This document shows, in pieces, positions 9,182-20,425 of a stretch of 25,779 nucleotides of DNA. This DNA is from Trichinella spiralis (Eukaryota > Nematoda > Enoplea > Trichinellida > Trichinellidae), in the NCBI GenBank assembly GCA_000181795.3, contig CM012953.1:980239-1006017 (forward strand), in the 5' to 3' direction. The notes under the pieces were generated by a model. The model saw only the letters and a program-made list of their open reading frames with translations. It searched no databases and was not told the DNA's origin. Numbering within the stretch: the first letter of the stretch is position 1; each line of letters begins with the position of its first letter. The translations under genes and the position numbers were made by a program.

Positions 9182-12100
9182 CTAACAAGGAATGGAATAG
9201 CATGAAAAAGAGAGAGAGAGAGAGAAAATCCATCACATACTTTTCCAATTTGTCCACACATGCTTCTTGATATTCGTGCACCCAACGTACACCGTTGAAA
9301 CGTGTAATTGCCCGAATGTCGGGCGGCAGGGCGTTGTCTTCGGGCCAGGTGAATGTGGGATCGAAGACGGGTATTAAATTTTTGTTGTGTTCCAAAGCGC
9401 ATTTCACTTCCCTGTGAACCCAATCTTGACAGTCAATGTCGCCGACGCAACGATCCAACGAACGTGGAGTCAAGACGAGAATGAAATGTTTGGCCGCTTG
9501 GATATTTTTCAAAAGGGACAAATCGAAATTGCCAGCATAAAGACGATCGACATCGATGAAAACCTGAAATAAAAATTGTACAAAAAAAACAAAACAAAAC
9601 AAAAAAAACAACTCAACTCACCTTGTGACCACGCAATTGTAACAGTACTTTGATCAAACTGGCCAATTGACTGCCGGTACTTCGTCGATAACTGATGAAA
9701 ATATCGATATGTTTACTCAAAATGGCAATATCCAAATCGTCGATATGTTTGCATTCTTCGATCGACTGCAACAATTTCATCCGATGCATTGGATTCGTAA
9801 TACCGCAGTCGTTTTTTAAAATTTCATTCGACAACGATGGTAAAATCGACCTGTCGACACCCAATTCCAACAACTGGTAAGTGTAGACGGAAAATTGGGG
9901 ACTGACCGAGACGAGAAATCGATCCAAATGGGTCTCGTCGACGCACGAATAGTCGGCGGCCATTTTCAAACTTTCCAATTCGCGCATGAAACGTTTGCGC
10001 AACAATCCCGACCGCATACCGATATCCCGTTCCAATTCTTGGTCGGTCAATAACAAAAGTAGATCGCCGTCGACTTTTTGTTCGGCAAATTGAGCCGAAT
10101 AATTTTCAAAACCAATCTGCGACGCCCAATATTGGACATCTTCGACCGTCCAAAATGGTACCTGTTGGGACAATTTGTAGGGGACTTCTTCGCCGATGAT
10201 GGTCAACGCTTGGGTCGCGAATTTCGGCGCCACCTCGTCCGGCAAACTGCACACTTGTTTCAACGCGTCGACGGCACCAATTTCCAACAACAAACTCAAC
10301 GCTTCTTGTTCTTTTTTCACGCTCGCTTCCAAAGCGAAATGAAAAGCGGCCATGCTCCGTGGTTCGCGTCGTTTCGCGCTCAACATCGGCAACAACAATT
10401 CGAGCCACTCTTTCGACCGACCCTGTTGATGTTTGTAATCGAAATGGGCAAATTCTTCGGGCTTGTGGGCCAATAGAAATGGTTCGACCAGTGCCAACGT
10501 GCCCGACTTGGTCACCGCAGCTTCGATCTCTTTACTACTGACCAGAACACAAATTGCCAAACATGCGTAATAGCGGGTCAAATCGTCCTGGGACGAGGCG
10601 AGTAAAAACAACCAATCGGGTACATTTTTTTGGGCCATTTTTTGTTGGCATTCGCTATCGCTGTACATGGACAAATTGGCCAATGCCAATGCGGCGAAAC
10701 GTAACGTTTTCGTGCACGTTGTCGCTTTGCAAGCGACGAGTACGTGATCCAAAGCGCCCAAGTCGATCAGTTTGGCATTCGAATCGACGCTATATTTGAA
10801 CAGACATTCGAACAACGAAACCGACACTTTCAACCCGTCCGCTTCTTTCATCGTTTTCGCCACGTTCACAAGATCGTCCAAATAGTGCTTTTGGACGACA
10901 AATTCCCGATTACTGGCAGACAAACATTCGACCAACGCCGTACCCGAACTCGCTTTGATTTTTTCGGTCGAATCCGGTTCGATGAACATTCGAACCAACG
11001 TTTCCAAATAGCCAACTTCGCGCACGTAGTCGCACAAACCGTGCGCCAAATCGCTGCCGATTTTCGGTGCCGTCCAGGCACTTTTCAAAACTTTGCTCAT
11101 CATTTGACAACCGTCGGCGATCGACTCTTCGTGACGAATGCCGATCAACGACATCGATCGGTCGATCAGACGTTGAAATTTGTTCAATTTTCCCTTCAAC
11201 GTGTGCTTGTAGATCAACAGTTCGGTGTGCAAATGCTTCGCGGCACCGTATTCGAACGATCCCTTGCGACCGAAAAGCAACTGGGAACTTCGATCGTCGC
11301 TGAACACGCCGTACGGTAGCGGTTCGCGACGCGATTTGGTCACTTGGATCGTCGAACCGCCGCCGACGCCACCCCCGACGCCGCCGCCGCCACTGCCTCC
11401 TCCGACAGCCGCGACCGAACCGACCTGACGTCCGCCGACAGTCGGCGTCGTCTGACCAATCACCATCGACCGACTGCCGCCGGTTGGATTTTGACGAAAA
11501 CCGCCGAACGGTACGACGCTGTAACTCATCGAACGTCCGATCGACATCGGCGACGCCAACGGCGACGAGCCGTGCCTGTTGCCGACCGACGCCTGCGTTC
11601 GCCACGGCGCGGTCATCGTCGCCTGCCGCCGTCGTTCCTCTTCGTCCATACTGTAATCCAACGAATAACGTTGCGATTGGAGCTAGAAAATCCAAACAAA
11701 CAAAACAATGAGATTTTTCAATTTTTTTTTGTTCACTCTAACCGGCGGTGGATTTGGTCCACTACTGATACTGCTGCTTGTGGGCGATTTTCCTTTCTCT
11801 TCTTCTCCTTCTTCTTTCTTCTCTTCCACTTGCTGCTGTTCTTCTTTTGGCTGTTGATCTTCTTCTTGTTCAACTTGTTGTTGTTGTTGTTGTTGCTGTT
11901 GCTGTTGATGCTGCTGGTGTTGGTGTGATTCACCAACTTCAAAACTGTCCGATTCATCCGCACTCGAATTTCGCAAATTCTACAACAATACAAAAATTTG
12001 TACAATTTATAAATTGAAAATTTTTGAAAAATGAAAAAAAAATTATTAAAACATCCGCGATCAGTTGGTTCCATTTGACACAAGAATGCGGAACAAGCCG

Positions 12101-14734
12101 GTGCTTGTCACCGTGAAAAAATTAAACCAACAAACTACTGCACTGCAATAAGTATAGGTGAAAGAAAAACAACACTACTAGTAATAATTATAATAAACAA
12201 CAACTGTTGCTGCAAAAAATTACACTTTTGTTCTAATGCATAAATTATATATGCTGAACATTGTACATCGTTAATAATAAAATGACTTAATTAAAATAAC
12301 AATCATAAATCAAAACTCACACACACATATATATATATATAGTTGAGAAAACCAACTGAAAATATAATAAAAGAGTATCGATAAATTGAAATGAATAAAA
12401 TATCCATTCATTCAACTTTTTACCTTCGAGGAAATTTCAAAATTTGCCTATTCAAATTTTTGCTCATCACAATCGGTTGGATAAAGGAAAAGTTGGAAAA
12501 AGAAAATTCCTACGTATATTTTTGTGCTGCATATTTCTTTTCGAAATTTCAAAAAAAAAAATTCAACTAACCTCTCGCTGTTCGGTGGTGGTGGTGAATG
12601 TTTCGTCTTCGGTTTCCGCTTCGCCGTACGACGATTCGTTCGCGGTACATTCGAACGAATCTTGCTGCAAAGGTCCAACCGGCGGCGGCGGCGACGGCGG
12701 TGGCGTAGTAATTGGCCGGTCTTCTTTCGATTGGGAACAGTCTTCCTCCAGGTCGGTATCGTCGGATCCGTGCTGTTGCAATATCAACTTTTTCGGCATA
12801 CAGTATTGAATCGAATTCTGAATATGAAAAGCACGCACAATGAATCGAACCCAATTCAAATTCAAATATAATATACTACAGTAGGCCTTCAGTAAGCCCT
12901 AGGCTCGGTCATACCTTGCGCCTGTTGTTCACAGTACGAGCGCGGTCGTAGGCGCCCTGGTTCATCAAAGCGGGGCCAGTTTCCAACAACGGTGACTCTT
13001 TTCCATTGCAAGCCGCCGCATTTTTCAACAATTCGTTGATCGACTCGGTCGAGCCGATCGAACCAGCACCGCCACAATGCGCCACAATGTCGCACATGCT
13101 GAACGACGACCGTCGACGGTCACAGGCTTTGGTCGGTCCGTCCGACGACGGTCGGCGCAAAGCGGCGACACAAATCGAGCTGTTCTGCCCGACCGAGTGG
13201 CTTTTTCGTTTCGCCTGAATCAGCAAGTTTTGAAAATTAATAATTTAATTTAATTTAAAAAATTAATTCACTTTTTGTTTCAGTTCGACAAGGCTTTGTT
13301 GCTTCGACTTGCCACGTTCGGTGGTCGAGCCCAGGAACAGGGTGGGAATCGACTCGGCCGACGATGTCGAATCGACAACGACCGCGCGTGACGAACATTC
13401 ACCCGACGCTGATTTCGCCTCTTCCTGACCGATACAACTTCGCCTCACCACGCCCATCTGAATAAACAAATCAATCGATCAATCAACATGATCAAATAAT
13501 AATACACTTTCATTATATATATATATATATATATAAACGCGATCCGCATCGCTGCTATTCCACAATATCAACATCATCACACTTTTTTCAAAAAAAAACC
13601 AAACCCTTTCTTTTTCGCCAATAAAATATTGCAAATTCTGTCACTTTTTTCTTCAACAACTGAATAATTAATGCTGCAATTTTTTTTCATTTCACCACTT
13701 ATCAAAAGCAAAAAAGAATAAAAGTTACCATGACCATAGGATAAATAGATGAATGGGCAAAAAAAAGCATGCAAGCGTGAAAATAATTATACGGAAGAGT
13801 ACCGAGGAAGAGTGGAAAAGTTTTTCCTTTTCAATTCATTCTACCAGGCTAATTCAAAGTATTTAAATTCAATTGACTGTGACACACACGACTGTGAACA
13901 ATAATTATTCTAAACTATAAAAAGGGGCATTACAAAAGAGAATTTGAAAAACCAAGAAAAAACACCTGAAAATCAGAACGTATGAGAGAGAACGCGAGTG
14001 ACTGCTTACAGTAATACTGTACCTAGTAATCAAATGCAAAAAATATGAATAACACGACGTATATTTTTGTAATAAAATAGATAATATTAGAGAAAAAACT
14101 GTTGAAATTTGAATATTCATCTTTAGCCAAGTGAAAAATAAATTTTTGCATACCTCTTCGTCGCGATGCTCTTCGGTCTGTACACTAACGTTACGTGATC
14201 GAACTCTTTCGCTCGAATTTACATTCGGTACAGAGATGAGCATTGAACACATGCATGCATCACTCTTGATCTCTTCTTTCACTAGAAATCAAATCAATTT
14301 CATTAGATCATTAATTCAAAAAAATAATAATAATAAACACAGCTTTCAAATGATAATCATCATTCTACATTATTTATATATCAATACATCTGTAACAATA
14401 ACGACGGCAAAAAATTTAGCAACATAGCTGAATGAACAATTTAAGCTTCTCTCTCTCTCTCTCTCTCTCTCTCTGAGCAAACTAGTCCGAGTTTCATAAT
14501 ACCAATATTTATGACCAACTTATTTGTTCCTAAAACCAACAATCTCACACAACTTTTACTTGAAATATATTTATGACATATTTAAAATTGAACAATTTAT
14601 GAAAACTATAACTGATCGTGTAATTCTGCTAGGCAAAGCTTCATATCTCCAGAAACACATAAAGTGTCGTCGCAATCGTCGTTGTCGTACACAAACGACC
14701 CTCGTCTGCTTGCTATGTTCGAACAGCCGTGCAT
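8998..14734 (-). CDS. tir-1: TIR-1 / SARM1 NAD+ hydrolase (ARM-SAM-SAM-TIR)
   Basis: This is the orthologue of SARM1/dSarm/TIR-1, an NAD+-cleaving TIR enzyme that drives axon degeneration in animals and, in C. elegans, acts upstream of the NSY-1/SEK-1/PMK-1 p38 cascade in immunity and neuronal fate. The exons in transcription order are 14734-14659 (candidate first), 14281-14154, 13457-13272, 13214-12915, 12817-12572, 11979-11743, 11682-9622, 9563-9241 and 9181-8998 (TAA), giving about 1246 residues. Splice sites are GT..AG and every phase agrees. Residues 1 to about 391 are low-complexity (Ser, acidic, Pro and Gln-rich). ARM, two SAM and TIR follow. Introns near the 3' end are 58-60 bp; longer ones are 11980-12571, 13458-14153 and 14282-14658. 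The region from 12572 to the stop is secure. The first exon and the very C-terminus are less certain. Confidence 0.9.
9241..9563 (-). CDS. tir-1: tir-1 TIR catalytic exon
   Basis: This exon supplies the second to last parts of the TIR fold, starting at the BB loop ([14 protein letters not shown]) after the acceptor TTATTTCAG. It continues with [20 protein letters not shown] and [22 protein letters not shown], and ends near [15 protein letters not shown] at the donor GGAAAA|GTATGTG. The glutamate of HRE (codon at 9408-9410) aligns with the catalytic glutamate of human SARM1 (E642, in the HKE motif), so NADase activity is expected. The 59-bp intron that follows (9182-9240) carries a (TC)n tract on the coding strand and leads to FISGELN, equivalent to C. 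elegans FITGELN. Confidence 0.95.
9622..11682 (-). CDS. tir-1: tir-1 core exon: ARM, tandem SAM, start of TIR
   Basis: A single 2061-nt exon (687 codons, phase 0 at both ends) after the acceptor TTTTCTAG and before the donor CACAAG|GTGAGT. It begins [19 protein letters not shown] and runs through a Gly-rich stretch (about 11365-11425). It then gives the autoinhibitory ARM solenoid (from about [20 protein letters not shown] to ALTIIGEE). The first SAM follows ([28 protein letters not shown]) and then the second ([34 protein letters not shown]). It ends in the first TIR strand and helix ([20 protein letters not shown]). The SAM pair mediates octamer assembly in SARM1, and the ARM domain senses NMN/NAD+. 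Codons are rich in TCG and CGA, so this exon is far more GC- and CpG-rich than its introns. That also produces long but meaningless antisense ORFs. Confidence 0.95.
11743..11979 (-). CDS. tir-1: tir-1 poly-Gln / acidic linker exon
   Basis: A 237-nt exon, phase 0 at both ends, between the acceptor TTGTTGTAG and the donor CCGCCG|GTTAGA. It encodes [20 protein letters not shown], then an uninterrupted run of 11 Gln, then an acidic Glu/Lys/Gln segment and [12 protein letters not shown]. It has no fold that I recognise and is probably a disordered linker before the ARM domain. The Gln run uses mixed CAA and CAG codons, so its length may vary within the species. Frame, splice signals and junction phase with the core exon support it as coding. 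Confidence 0.85.
12572..12817 (-). CDS. tir-1: tir-1 N-terminal exon, acidic and Pro-rich
   Basis: A 246-nt exon, phase 0 at both ends, with acceptor TTCATATTCAG and donor CGAGAG|GTTAGT. It reads [20 protein letters not shown], then Asp/Glu/Ser and PPPSPPPPV segments, and ends with a Thr run before EQRE. High GC and CpG relative to the flanking introns, plus phase agreement, mark it as coding. No domain is recognised. Confidence 0.8.
12915..13214 (-). CDS. tir-1: tir-1 N-terminal exon, Ser/Arg and Cys-containing
   Basis: A 300-nt exon (100 codons, phase 0 at both ends) between the acceptor GCTGATTCAG and the donor GCGCAAG|GTATGA. It contains [45 protein letters not shown] and [20 protein letters not shown] is a basophilic-kinase type sequence (inference). 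It has no recognised domain and is probably disordered with short motifs. Confidence 0.8.
13272..13457 (-). CDS. tir-1: tir-1 N-terminal exon with possible internal start
   Basis: A 186-nt exon, phase 0 at both ends, after the acceptor TTTATTCAG and ending CAAAAA|GTGAAT. The first codon is ATG ([16 protein letters not shown]), so a transcript starting nearby could initiate here. The rest is Ser/Thr-rich and ends [13 protein letters not shown]. The following intron is 57 bp. Confidence 0.75.
13512..13535. repeat. (AT)n microsatellite in a tir-1 intron
   Basis: About 12 AT units just upstream (on the minus strand) of the exon at 13272-13457. A similar CA/TA run lies at about 12317-12341 in another tir-1 intron. 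Confidence 0.9.
14154..14281 (-). CDS. tir-1: tir-1 upstream exon
   Basis: A 128-nt exon entered in phase 1 (acceptor GATTTCTAG) and left in phase 0 (donor GAAGAG|GTATGC). It encodes [19 protein letters not shown] and then [21 protein letters not shown]. The ATG codons in MCSM could serve as starts if the exon further upstream is not used. No domain is recognised. Confidence 0.65.
14448..14474. repeat. (TC)n microsatellite in a tir-1 intron
   Basis: About 13 TC units in the intron between the candidate first exon and the exon at 14154-14281. On the gene's strand it is a GA run. Confidence 0.9.
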
Positions 14735-14742
14735 CAAGTCAA
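14659..14742 (-). CDS. Candidate first coding exon of tir-1
   Basis: An island of CpG-rich, open sequence in AT-rich intron. After the acceptor TTATGTAAG it reads (VDL)[18 protein letters not shown] and then DDCDDTL, with ATG at 14732-14734. A GT at 14658-14657 (TTTAT|GTGTTT, a weak donor) gives phase 1, which is what the exon at 14281 needs. The frame also stays open beyond the donor for about 17 codons. Whether translation starts at this ATG or the exon is internal cannot be seen. Confidence 0.45.
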
Positions 14743-15680
14743 CTTACATAATGATAATAATAATATTATTAATAACATTAACAGCGGTGGTAATAATAAT
14801 TCTCAACACCACTAGCCGTTGTCCTGCTAAGCTATTTAACGCTTCAATTGCAATTTGAACATTCCACATTTCTCTGGCTTCTGCTGCTTGGCATAGGTCT
14901 AACTAAAAAGGACTTGGCCAATTTTTCAACGCCAATTGGCTAATAATTTTGATCAAGCTGCACAAATGTTGTTCGGTTGTTGAAAGCAATTTGCTTTTTG
15001 TTTTGTTTTGAAAATAAAGTACAAATTCACCGACAAGTCAGTGCCAACTGAAATAACAAACATATCCGAAATGAATCAAAATTTGTCCAGGAAAAAGAAA
15101 TGGCACTGGACAATTTTTCAAATTTCCAAAACAAAGCTCGACATTTATCCACCCTTCTCGTCGTCTGCCTCCTTCTATCATTATTCACAATTTGATTAAA
15201 ACAAATTATATCAGATAATAATAGAAAAAGAAACCCAGTAACAGCAAAATCGAATTTAAATGGAATCATCTACACCATGTCAAGAGGCTGCTTTATTCAC
15301 TGACTTTGCGGAAGTTTCATGGATGACGACGACAGAATTTGAATTAAACCAATAATGTGATAAACTGGTGATTAAACAAACGTAAAATTATACTCAGATA
15401 AACAATAAAATTTAAATACAAACATTCTTTCCCCTTGGTATGATAATGATGAGCAATGGCAAATTCAAAGAAGTCAAAAGACGCATCATTGATTGCCTCA
15501 GAACATTGATTTCCTTTTTCAATTTCAAAAATATCGTTCAACGACAGTTGTAGCTTACAATTTCGTATCGCATGCTAAATTTTAGGTGAATCACTGACAA
15601 CAACTGCTTTTCATCACCAAAAATAAAAATGAAAAACATTCGTATAAAACCTTTCCAAACAAACAATTCAGCTGCACGTT

Positions 15681-16073
15681 TCAAAATACAACGGTAAAAA
15701 TTTTGCTTTCATAAATAAAATAACCACCTGCTTGTAAAAATTGCTCAGTCGCCCACATCTGTACATAATTTGCTTGGTAAACTAGTGAATAAAAGGATTC
15801 AACGACGAATAACATATAAATGCATGGTAATAAACCATAAAACAAACAGTATGCAAAAAATATATTAAAAAATAACCATACTTGCTTGAATAGTAAAAAA
15901 GTGATTTGATATGAAAATAAATAAAACATGGCAGTGAAGTTAAAAAGTGTTAAAATGGTCGGCACAAAAAAGGCGCTAAGCGGATGTGACACTCGTTTAC
16001 AGTATAAAAAGTGAAAATTAGGTGTAATCAAATTAACGTAACTGCGTAACAGAATTGGATTGTTTGAAAGCAT
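15681..16073 (-). CDS. Hydrophobic open frame, doubtful
   Basis: From the ATG at 16071-16073 the frame is open for about 130 codons (MLSNNPILLRSYVNLITPNF..). It contains two long hydrophobic stretches, around FFVPTILTLFNFTAMFYLF and FFNIFFAYCLFYGLLPCIYM, that could be membrane helices. I recognise no family. In DNA this T-rich such frames arise by chance, and it has no splice or promoter context. Listed because it is the longest open frame in the region that begins at an ATG and is not a repeat translation. Confidence 0.12.
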   Translation of the reverse strand: MLSNNPILLRSYVNLITPNFHFLYCKRVSHPLSAFFVPTILTLFNFTAMFYLFSYQITFLLFKQVWLFFNIFFAYCLFYGLLPCIYMLFVVESFYSLVYQANYVQMWATEQFLQAGGYFIYESKIFTVVF

Positions 16074-18393
16074 ACAGAATGTTTCGAGAAAACAGACCAA
16101 TATTTGCCTATTTTCAAGTTAAAAAATAAACGGATCAACTATCAATCAAATAACAAAAACAATACTGCTGATGAAAATCAAGGCTAGTTGAATTCAAAAG
16201 CCAAGCAGGTACATTTGTTATTCCCCTTTGGAATTTTGCTAAAAACAAACAGTCAAACACAAATCTTAAAAATTATAGCTCAAATTAGCATTTCCTATTT
16301 TTAACAATCTATGCAGTGGTTGATTTTCAAACTTTTTCGGGTGGTTCTGTAAAATTTAAATAAAAACCTAAACAAATATTGCGAATTAGTCGAGAAAAAA
16401 TAGAATTATATCACGAAAATTATAAAACAAACTCCACATTGAACAATGCTTATATACATGTTGAATCAACTCTGCATGAAAAAGTTTAAAATGTAGCCAA
16501 ATTCAAGGGATTTTACGCCGTCATTTAAGAAACTACTTACAATCATCAACACAAAAAGCTTTTCATCAAATTTGAAACAATTATATAACAAAACAATTTG
16601 TGAAAATTTTCAAGAAAAAAAAAATTCTTCTTACAACAATCAACAGTAAAATTAATACCTGCAAATTGTCAATACTGACAGAAAAAAGATAATATAAAAA
16701 AAAATAAAAAGCCACTAAAGCAGTTTGTTTTGACAAATAAAATCAAGCTGAAAAAAAAATATTTTTTTTGCAAATAAACGGATTATTCTCCGGAGAAAAT
16801 AATCACCGTTTGCATCGCCTGGTTTCACAGCAAATTATTGTCGGTTATTTTCTGAAACATCAATTTGACAATCTGCCATAGAAAATTAAATTGAAAATTT
16901 TTTTTGTCGAAGAACTGAAATAAATTTTCCATCAGTTAAAAATTCAATAGATCAAAAAAAACTACAGAAAAAAAAGACAAACAGGTAGAGAAATATATGG
17001 TGGAAGTTTGAATGATGAAAGAAAGCTGTTGCAATCAATGAACAGGCACCATTTTCAAGTTATGCAATTCAACCAAACATAACTTGCAAGTTGGAAAGTT
17101 GAATGAATTTAATAATGCTTTTCTGTAGTAAAAATGCAGATTTAAAAATAATAAAATAAAATCTAGAAAAAAACACCAATATTAGTATCAAGAGATAAGA
17201 TCGATTGCACCCTTGAGGTAAAGTTTTGCAGAAACAACGGTTTGTTTTCATCGGCACAAACTTGTCAAAAGTCAAAAATTGCCCAAGGCCAAATTTAAAT
17301 ACAACTCTGTCAACAGTTTGCGCCGGTTTGGAATTTGGACACACTATTTTGAAGCATTTTTGTTTAGCAAATGAAAGCATAAATATTGTGAACAAGCAAG
17401 CAAGCAAGCAACGAAAAGCACCATCAACTGATGTAGAAACGGAACGCCGTAGATGCCTGCTTTTGAACAACGCGAAACAGAACAATGAAAATATTTTCCT
17501 GCTCTTCTCTGCGCTTCACAACTTCACGTTGTTCAAATACAACAAACAATTACATTCATAAATAATACAATTAAATAAATTCTGAAAGTGTGCACGCCAT
17601 TTTGGAAAAAGTATTTTTGAAAAAAAAATTTCCACTATTAATCAATTTAATCATTAAAAATTTGTTGATTCGACTATTGGATACAGATATAAAATTTATT
17701 TACTGAATGATCAGTTATTAATCAAGCACGTTTCCATTACCAATCTTCTAATTAAACAAAAAAAAGCTCATTTTCATCATCACTACTAATGCAATCATTT
17801 AAAATAAGAAGAAAAAAAACTTACGCTTCAAAGTTCAAACGTTGCTTGAAGCAAGTTTTGTTTCACTTGGAAAAGAAAAAAAATTGCACACTGACATACA
17901 TATATAAATATATGTAAATAAGTTTATTTCCCAATTAAAATTAATAATCTGTTTTGCTATCTCTAAATTAACTACTATTCTTTTGCTTTTTTTTCAACTG
18001 TTTCAGTTTTTAATTTCAAATATATTACTTCAGCCAGGTCAAAGAAGTGGAACAAACCTGAATTTCTTTACAACTTCTTTTACATCTATTAAACGGTAAC
18101 AGTAGTAAAATGCCACAGGTGAAATAAAATAAATTTTCCGCGTAAAGGCAACAGGGAAAACTTTTTCAAATTTCAGTTAAATTTCACAAAACGGAATAAC
18201 AGACTGGCGGATTCAAATAAATTACCCATCGCTTAACTATTTGTAAAAATATTTATGAATCGTGAAGCGCATGCAGAAAATGAAAATGGTCACCAGGCAT
18301 TGATTGCGCAAACAATCGACATCATCGATGTTTCTCAATTTCAATTCTAAACAATAAAGCATAATCGTTGCGCATATGCGAGCTGTACCGAAC

Positions 18394-18425
18394 CTGTCTA
18401 TCTGTCTGTCTGTCTGTCTGTCTGT
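18394..18425. repeat. CTGT tetranucleotide microsatellite
   Basis: Eight near-perfect CTGT units with one CTAT variant near the left end. The open frames over it (Thr-Asp-Arg-Gln repeats on the minus strand) are repeat translations. Confidence 0.9.
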
Positions 18426-19533
18426 AATCGGCGTCACAGAGTCTGCTTTGCTCCTTTGGCTTCATTAAATTTAAACCTGTCTTTGTTTTCTCCGTTGCAC
18501 GTTGTAAATAAATTATTGCAAACTTCATTTTAATTTTTCCTCATTCTACATTTTGAAAAGTTGAAATGATAAAAAAAAATATTTTTTTTCAACATACTAA
18601 CAAATAATATTATAATAATAGTAACACCTTTCAACTGCAAAGCAAAAATATCCTTGTATTAATAAAACTTTTCCGCATACATACATGTGCATTGTTGAGC
18701 ATAATGTTTAAAATGAAGAGAAGCACCATCGATTCATTGTAAAAATAAACCAGTTCGACTATATACAACAACAACAACGACGATAACATTAAGCATATAA
18801 AAATCATACTCGCTTAACAATTATTGATTAATTATCGAAACTTTATAAGATCATAGCTACAATTATTTATTTATATATTTACTCGCAAAGGCTTATTTAT
18901 TAGACCATTGTCGTTGGATTAATAAATTTCTCTTTGTCAGTTGAAGTGCAATATAAAAGCCATAAAAAAAAATAATAATAAAACAAACAAAAAACATAGC
19001 AACGACTGATTTAAATTCAAAATTCACGTATCTATAGAAAAATAATATATTAAATTTGATTCCACAAGGATTTTTTTTCTTTCTGTTATAAAAATAATAT
19101 ATTTAAATAAACTACATCAATCAAATCATTCAACTAATTATGAAGTTTTATAAGAAAAAGAAATTTTCAATAAATTATTGTTGCAAAGTGAAAAGAAATA
19201 ATGATTTTTTTGTGTTCTTTTATAAAGAGAATAAGGATTGCATAAAAAAAGCAGAATAAAAGAATGAAAAAAAGTAAAACTTCACACTTCTTTCGGTGGC
19301 GACCATTTTTGGACAATTGTGCATACAAGCAAACGGAATAAATTAGTATACGAGCACAAAAATGAACAAGTGAATGTAAAAATTGTATCACCGCAAACGG
19401 GATTGTTGCTTTTAATTCACAACTGCAAAAGCAGGTTGGGTGTCACGATGGGTGTGACTGAAGAGTTCTAAAGCCACACACAACCGGCTAGAACATGTCG
19501 AACAAATTTTCACGTGATGTAGCTTTAAAAAAC

Positions 19534-19865
19534 TATTTATTTATTTATTTATTTACTACATTGCTGTTGTTGTTGTTGTTTTAAAGTTTAACCAATCAAT
19601 GAATAGAACTGTCAATTTCAACTCTACATTGTAGTAAATATTTGAAATTTCACTCTGTTCAAGAAATGATGAATGGAAAAAACTTGAAACACAAACTAAT
19701 TGTACTTTTTACATTAAAAACTTTTTTGTAAAAATCAATGTTGTGAACGGTAGTACATGTATGCATGTATGCATACAGTAAACAGTTGTTGTTGTTGTTG
19801 TTGTTGTTGTTAAAGCTAGCTTTGAAATTGCAATGCTTCAAACTGCTGCTGCTGCTGCTGCTGCT
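19534..19865. repeat. Cluster of simple repeats (TTTA, GTT, CTG)
   Basis: TTTA units at 19534-19555, GTT at 19565-19581 and 19785-19811 (nine units), an ATGT/ATGC palindromic stretch at about 19755-19776, and CTG at 19843-19865. Open frames here give Asn and Ser homopolymers with no gene context. Confidence 0.85.
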
Positions 19866-20425
19866 CTGAAGCTTAGTTGATAAAAAAGGGTAAACATTAA
19901 GCATAGAGAGTTTGAATAGAAGAACGTTGTTGAGTACAATTCAATCATCAGCTGTTGGCAAGAGCGTTCCAGCACAACGCAAACATCAAATTTCCAAAAA
20001 GCTCACGCTGCAAACTTCATTTTCGACCAACTTTCCAACTAGTTGTTCATTCATATACACTGAGACATTACAATTTCAACAAAACTTTTCATCTACACAC
20101 ATCTATTATTTATTGTTGTTCAAATTACATCCATAATAAACTATGGATATTCTGAAATCAACAATACCCAACCAAATATTCGTGTATGTATATGCATGTA
20201 CAGCATATATAATTTCACTTGTTTACGTTAAACTAAACAAGCGACCGCGAAATCAATAAACTTATATAAGATACGATTTCCCTTACTCAAATCAAGCTGC
20301 ATTTACAACAATGTGTGAGAAGATTTTCTTCAAAATAAATAATCTCATTTAAATTCAAAAAATGATTATTCTTTCATCAAAAAATAAAATTAAACATGCA
20401 CTAAAAAATATGATTTTCAGCTCAC

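Noticed and set aside
10910-11695. Minus-strand 261-codon open frame in another frame of the tir-1 core exon
   Set aside because: It is an alternative-frame shadow with a composition-driven Arg-rich product. The true frame is fixed by the ARM, SAM and TIR matches.
10744-11928. Long plus-strand open frames (about 190 codons each) opposite tir-1
   Set aside because: They are antisense shadows of the TCG/CGA-rich tir-1 exons, with Arg/Ser-rich translations and no family resemblance. One runs on through an intron.
17069-17561. Overlapping open frames on both strands (138 and 111 codons)
   Set aside because: Neither has a recognisable domain, splice frame or ATG context. They overlap each other and include a CAAG microsatellite.
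17825-17866. Possible microexon on the minus strand (acceptor CTTTTCCAAG, donor GAAGC|GTAAGT)
   Set aside because: All three frames contain a stop within about 42 nt and there is no CpG island. A good donor alone is not enough.
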